This document shows positions 35,521-37,610 of a stretch of DNA of 37,610 nt, piece by piece (position 1 is the stretch's first letter; the number at the start of each line of letters is the position of its first letter). Origin of the DNA: an uncultured Flavobacteriales bacterium (GTDB lineage Bacteria; Bacteroidota; Bacteroidia; Flavobacteriales; BACL11). The translations under genes were made by a program, and so were the position numbers. The stretch lies in the NCBI GenBank assembly GCA_938073745.1, contig CALJFR010000061.1:1-37610 (forward strand). The letters are read 5' to 3'. The notes beneath the pieces are model-generated. The model did no database searches, had not been told where the DNA came from, and worked only from the letters and a program-made list of their open reading frames with translations.

Positions 35521-36421
35521 ATTCATCTGTTTGCATAACATAACGTTGTAATTTAAGAAAATCACAGGAAATATAAAAATCATTCATTAAAAAGTCTGAT
35601 TCTGTTGTTGTTGGTACTCGCGCTAAAAGAGTTAAATAAGTCCAATGAATAATTCCTTCGTAAAACTCACGTGTATTACAAATAATATTAATAAAATCTT
35701 CTTTGTTTGTACCTGAGGACCCAAGAACTGTATAGGGTTGTTCGTCTTCAATCATAGCATATGAATTATTAAACTCATATTGAGTAGGAAATCTAAATAA
35801 TAAATTATCGAAAGCAGCATTAACAAAATTAAAGGTATTCATATTTATATTATCATAAATTGGATTATTAATCATTCTTTTATGCATTTCCTTAATATTA
35901 ATTAAGCTATTGTAATATTCTGATTCAGAGTTTATTACATCTTTAAACCTATAGTATTTTATTAAGTTTTCATGAGCACTAATCATGTTTCCCCCAAGTG
36001 AATCATTAACATAGCGATTATATCTTGTATTCATTACAGTTTGAATATGAGAATTCGATACTCCTTCAATTAATCTAACTTTAACCATTTCGTATATACG
36101 ATGAAAATAAGCTATTTTATATGATGAGTCACCAGGAATAAAATTAGTATCAAATTGTAGTTTAAAAATTAGAGAATCTCTTGATTGAATTGAAACATCA
36201 TTATCTCTAAGAAACTGTACATCTGAACTCATTTCATCGTCCAGTGGTTCTCTACCAATTAAATCAATATAAAGTCTATTTACATAATTTTCCAACAAAA
36301 TAGTGGGAATTTCACTGTAAATAGGAGCATTATTGTTTGGAATTATAACAACATCTTTTTTGCAAGAAGTTATAGTTATAGTAATTGCTACAAAAATTAT
36401 ATAAAATACATACTTATTCAA
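35507..36421 (-). CDS. Lipoprotein with DUF1549-like sequence
   Basis: 304-aa lipoprotein (FYIIFVAITITITSCKKD). The first mature segment, LLENYVNRLYIDLIGREPLDDE, then FLRDNDVSIQSRDSLIFKL, follows the DUF1549 pattern of planctomycete proteins. Related helices recur in AAFDNLLFRFPTQYEFN and LTLLARVPTTTESDFL, so the protein seems built from three such units. No haem motif is present. It overlaps the Kazal-domain gene by 8 bases and the next lipoprotein by 14, indicating tight co-expression. Resemblance is by motif pattern only; a profile search would settle it. Confidence 0.72.
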   Translation of the reverse strand: MNKYVFYIIFVAITITITSCKKDVVIIPNNNAPIYSEIPTILLENYVNRLYIDLIGREPLDDEMSSDVQFLRDNDVSIQSRDSLIFKLQFDTNFIPGDSSYKIAYFHRIYEMVKVRLIEGVSNSHIQTVMNTRYNRYVNDSLGGNMISAHENLIKYYRFKDVINSESEYYNSLINIKEMHKRMINNPIYDNINMNTFNFVNAAFDNLLFRFPTQYEFNNSYAMIEDEQPYTVLGSSGTNKEDFINIICNTREFYEGIIHWTYLTLLARVPTTTESDFLMNDFYISCDFLKLQRYVMQTDEYAHF

Positions 36422-37361
36422 TTATTATTTTTTTGAAGAAATTATTATTTCCAGAATGAATATTTAAAAAGTATAATCCTGATTTTAAGTATGAAAGATT
36501 AAGAGTGTGTAAATTTCTAAGGTTATATTTCTCTTTTATAAGTTTACCTGTAATATCATAGATATAAAAACTATAATAATGATTGGTATTATTCTGAAGA
36601 TTTAAATAATTATCAGTAGGATTAGGATAAATATTAAAGGTTGAAGACAAATCTACAATATTTGAAACACAAGAATCAACATCAACAAATATCTCTCCTT
36701 TTCTTTGACATCCATTAGCATCAATAGCTTCAGCAATATATGTTATATCTTGGTTTGGATAGAAAGTAGCAGGGTTTGAAGATTGTGGAGAATTTAACCA
36801 AATCGTATTAACAAATGAAGTGTCATGCACTAAATAAATAGAATCACCTAAGCAAATATTTGGTGGATTTGGAATTGAATAGATAGTCATTGACATAGTC
36901 TGCATATTAATACTTGTAGAATCAATACAGCCATTTGCATCTGTAACAGAAACGTAATACATACCAGGAACAGCAACAGTTAATAAGTTACCAGTTGACA
37001 GAATAGCTCCAGAATCATCCCACCAAGAATAAATAAAAGGACTAACTAAACTAGCAGAAGATGCTTCTAATATAACGGGATAATTACAAGCAATTGAATC
37101 TCCAATGATATTTACATCACACGCAGACAATGAACAAGGCTGTCCAGGAACAAGTGTTGGGTCTACAGGTCCAATTATTGTATTACCATCACATTGAGCC
37201 AAACAACTATTCGAATATACCAATCCATTACAAGCACAAACTGGCGCATATATCATTGGACATATACAAAAAGGATTAATTAATGAAGAATCAATACATT
37301 GAGATTTTGCTGTATTTGAAAAACAAAAAATTAAAAAAACCAAGGTGATAATCTTTTTCAT
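36414..37361 (-). CDS. T9SS type A secreted protein with Kazal-like domain
   Basis: 315-aa secreted protein, first gene of the surface operon. Signal peptide IITLVFLIFCFSNTAKSQ. Residues 32-76 form a Kazal-like protease-inhibitor module: CICPMIYAPVCACNGLVYSN then SCLAQCDG, with the expected Cys spacing and YxPVC core. Two Ig/PKD-like modules follow (FIYSWWDDSG, VSVTDANGCIDS; ITYIAEAIDANGCQRK). The last ~75 residues (FNIYPNPTDNYLNLQN, YDITGKLIKE, LKSGLYFLNI, KKIIIE) are a type A T9SS sorting domain. Inhibition of a protease is possible but not shown; Kazal folds also occur as structural modules. A -7 element lies 32 bases upstream. Confidence 0.88.
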   Translation of the reverse strand: MKKIITLVFLIFCFSNTAKSQCIDSSLINPFCICPMIYAPVCACNGLVYSNSCLAQCDGNTIIGPVDPTLVPGQPCSLSACDVNIIGDSIACNYPVILEASSASLVSPFIYSWWDDSGAILSTGNLLTVAVPGMYYVSVTDANGCIDSTSINMQTMSMTIYSIPNPPNICLGDSIYLVHDTSFVNTIWLNSPQSSNPATFYPNQDITYIAEAIDANGCQRKGEIFVDVDSCVSNIVDLSSTFNIYPNPTDNYLNLQNNTNHYYSFYIYDITGKLIKEKYNLRNLHTLNLSYLKSGLYFLNIHSGNNNFFKKIIIE

Positions 37362-37393
37362 AGAATGTATTTTTCTGTAAATATATAAAAAGA

Positions 37394-37401
37394 CAAACCT
37401 A
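37394..37401 (-). promoter_or_regulatory. Bacteroidota -7 promoter element for the seven-gene surface operon
   Basis: Minus-strand TAGGTTTG matches TAnnTTTG, 32 bases before the ATG at 37361. No -33 TTG is evident at the usual spacing. Confidence 0.5.
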
Positions 37402-37436
37402 AATCAAAGAAACTCTAGATTATAACTTATGAAAAA

Positions 37437-37610
37437 CTAACGATTAAATATTACTTCTTTATTAGATGTAATTTCAGAAAATTGATAACCTAAACCATTA
37501 AAATTAAAAAGATCTTCAATTTTATTAGGTCTTTGCTCAACAATAAATCTTGCAAAAGAACCTCGTGCTTTTTTTGCAAAAAATGAAATTACTTTTGATT
37601 TACCATTTTT
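37437..37610 (-). CDS. yaaA: YaaA-family (DUF328) protein, C-terminal 57 residues (cut by window edge)
   Basis: A minus-strand frame open from the window edge to TAG at 37437-37439; it is absent from the ORF track because its start lies outside. The peptide contains KVISFFAKKARGSFARFIV, EQRPNKIEDLFNFNGLGYQF and ends EVIFNR. This is the characteristic C-terminus of the YaaA/DUF328 family, which in E. coli protects against peroxide stress and binds DNA. The remainder of the gene is beyond 37610. Its stop is about 75 bases upstream of the surface operon start, with a separate promoter between them. Confidence 0.88.
   Translation of the reverse strand, partial: KNGKSKVISFFAKKARGSFARFIVEQRPNKIEDLFNFNGLGYQFSEITSNKEVIFNR

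Noticed and set aside
35521-35583. Upstream start giving an 183-aa lipoprotein
   Set aside because: The extra residues are encoded within the preceding gene and would push the lipobox signal far from the N-terminus.

Overview
The window is strongly AT-rich and almost fully coding. Genes abut or overlap by a few bases, Shine-Dalgarno sequences are scarce, and promoters carry the Bacteroidota -7 element TAnnTTTG. Three predicted exported proteins end in type IX secretion (T9SS) sorting domains. Linked genes such as rel-fur-purA-OstA-like, surE-lpxB and a SurA-type foldase cluster beside moxR are typical of Flavobacteriia. I infer a chromosomal segment of a small-genome Bacteroidota, probably Flavobacteriales and possibly marine or uncultivated; the sequence alone does not give the species. 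I see no rRNA, tRNA, CRISPR array, insertion sequence or prophage gene.

Layout. 1-1832 (+): the C-terminus of a 2-oxoacid dehydrogenase E2, a terminator, a DnaQ-type exonuclease and a fumarylacetoacetate-hydrolase-family enzyme. 1834-8898 (-): a compact array guaB - parvulin foldase - foldase-like lipoprotein - SurA-like foldase - moxR - peptide deformylase. 8986-12411 (-): a giant T9SS type B cargo protein. 12487-13425 (-): a nitronate monooxygenase-like flavoprotein, divergent from glyA. 13473-20252 (+): glyA, rel (ppGpp synthase/hydrolase), a Fur-family regulator, purA and an OstA-like protein. 20236-22502 (-): queE and a TPR/beta-propeller/OmpA protein resembling T9SS PorE. 22572-24269 (+): bifunctional FTCD. 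24256-26385 (-): surE, a small membrane protein and lpxB. 26467-27147 (+): a YugP-type membrane zinc peptidase. 27199-27396 (-): a 65-aa protein. 27397-27804: the only long non-coding gap. 27805-28275 (+): a DUF4019-like secreted protein. 28255-37361 (-): a seven-gene cell-surface operon. 37437-37610 (-): the C-terminus of a YaaA-family protein.

How the parts fit. Housekeeping functions are purine synthesis (guaB, purA), stringent response (rel), one-carbon metabolism (glyA, FTCD), queuosine synthesis (queE) and lipid A/LPS assembly (lpxB, OstA-like). Envelope protein folding (SurA-like proteins) and T9SS-dependent export are a second theme. The best candidate for an undescribed system is the seven-gene operon at 28255-37361. 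It encodes a Kazal-domain T9SS protein, two lipoproteins with DUF1549/DUF1553-like sequence, a Tat-signal alkaline-phosphatase-fold protein resembling DUF1501, a PSCyt1-like lipoprotein with an extended CX4CH haem motif, a small lipoprotein, and a 1358-aa CUB/MAM/repeat T9SS protein. It looks like a Bacteroidota version of the planctomycete PSCyt1-DUF1549-DUF1553/DUF1501 modules, joined to T9SS surface proteins. Other notable points are a deformylase whose HEXXH motif reads HEYDN, and a promoter whose predicted start site lies inside an A17 tract ending at a start codon.
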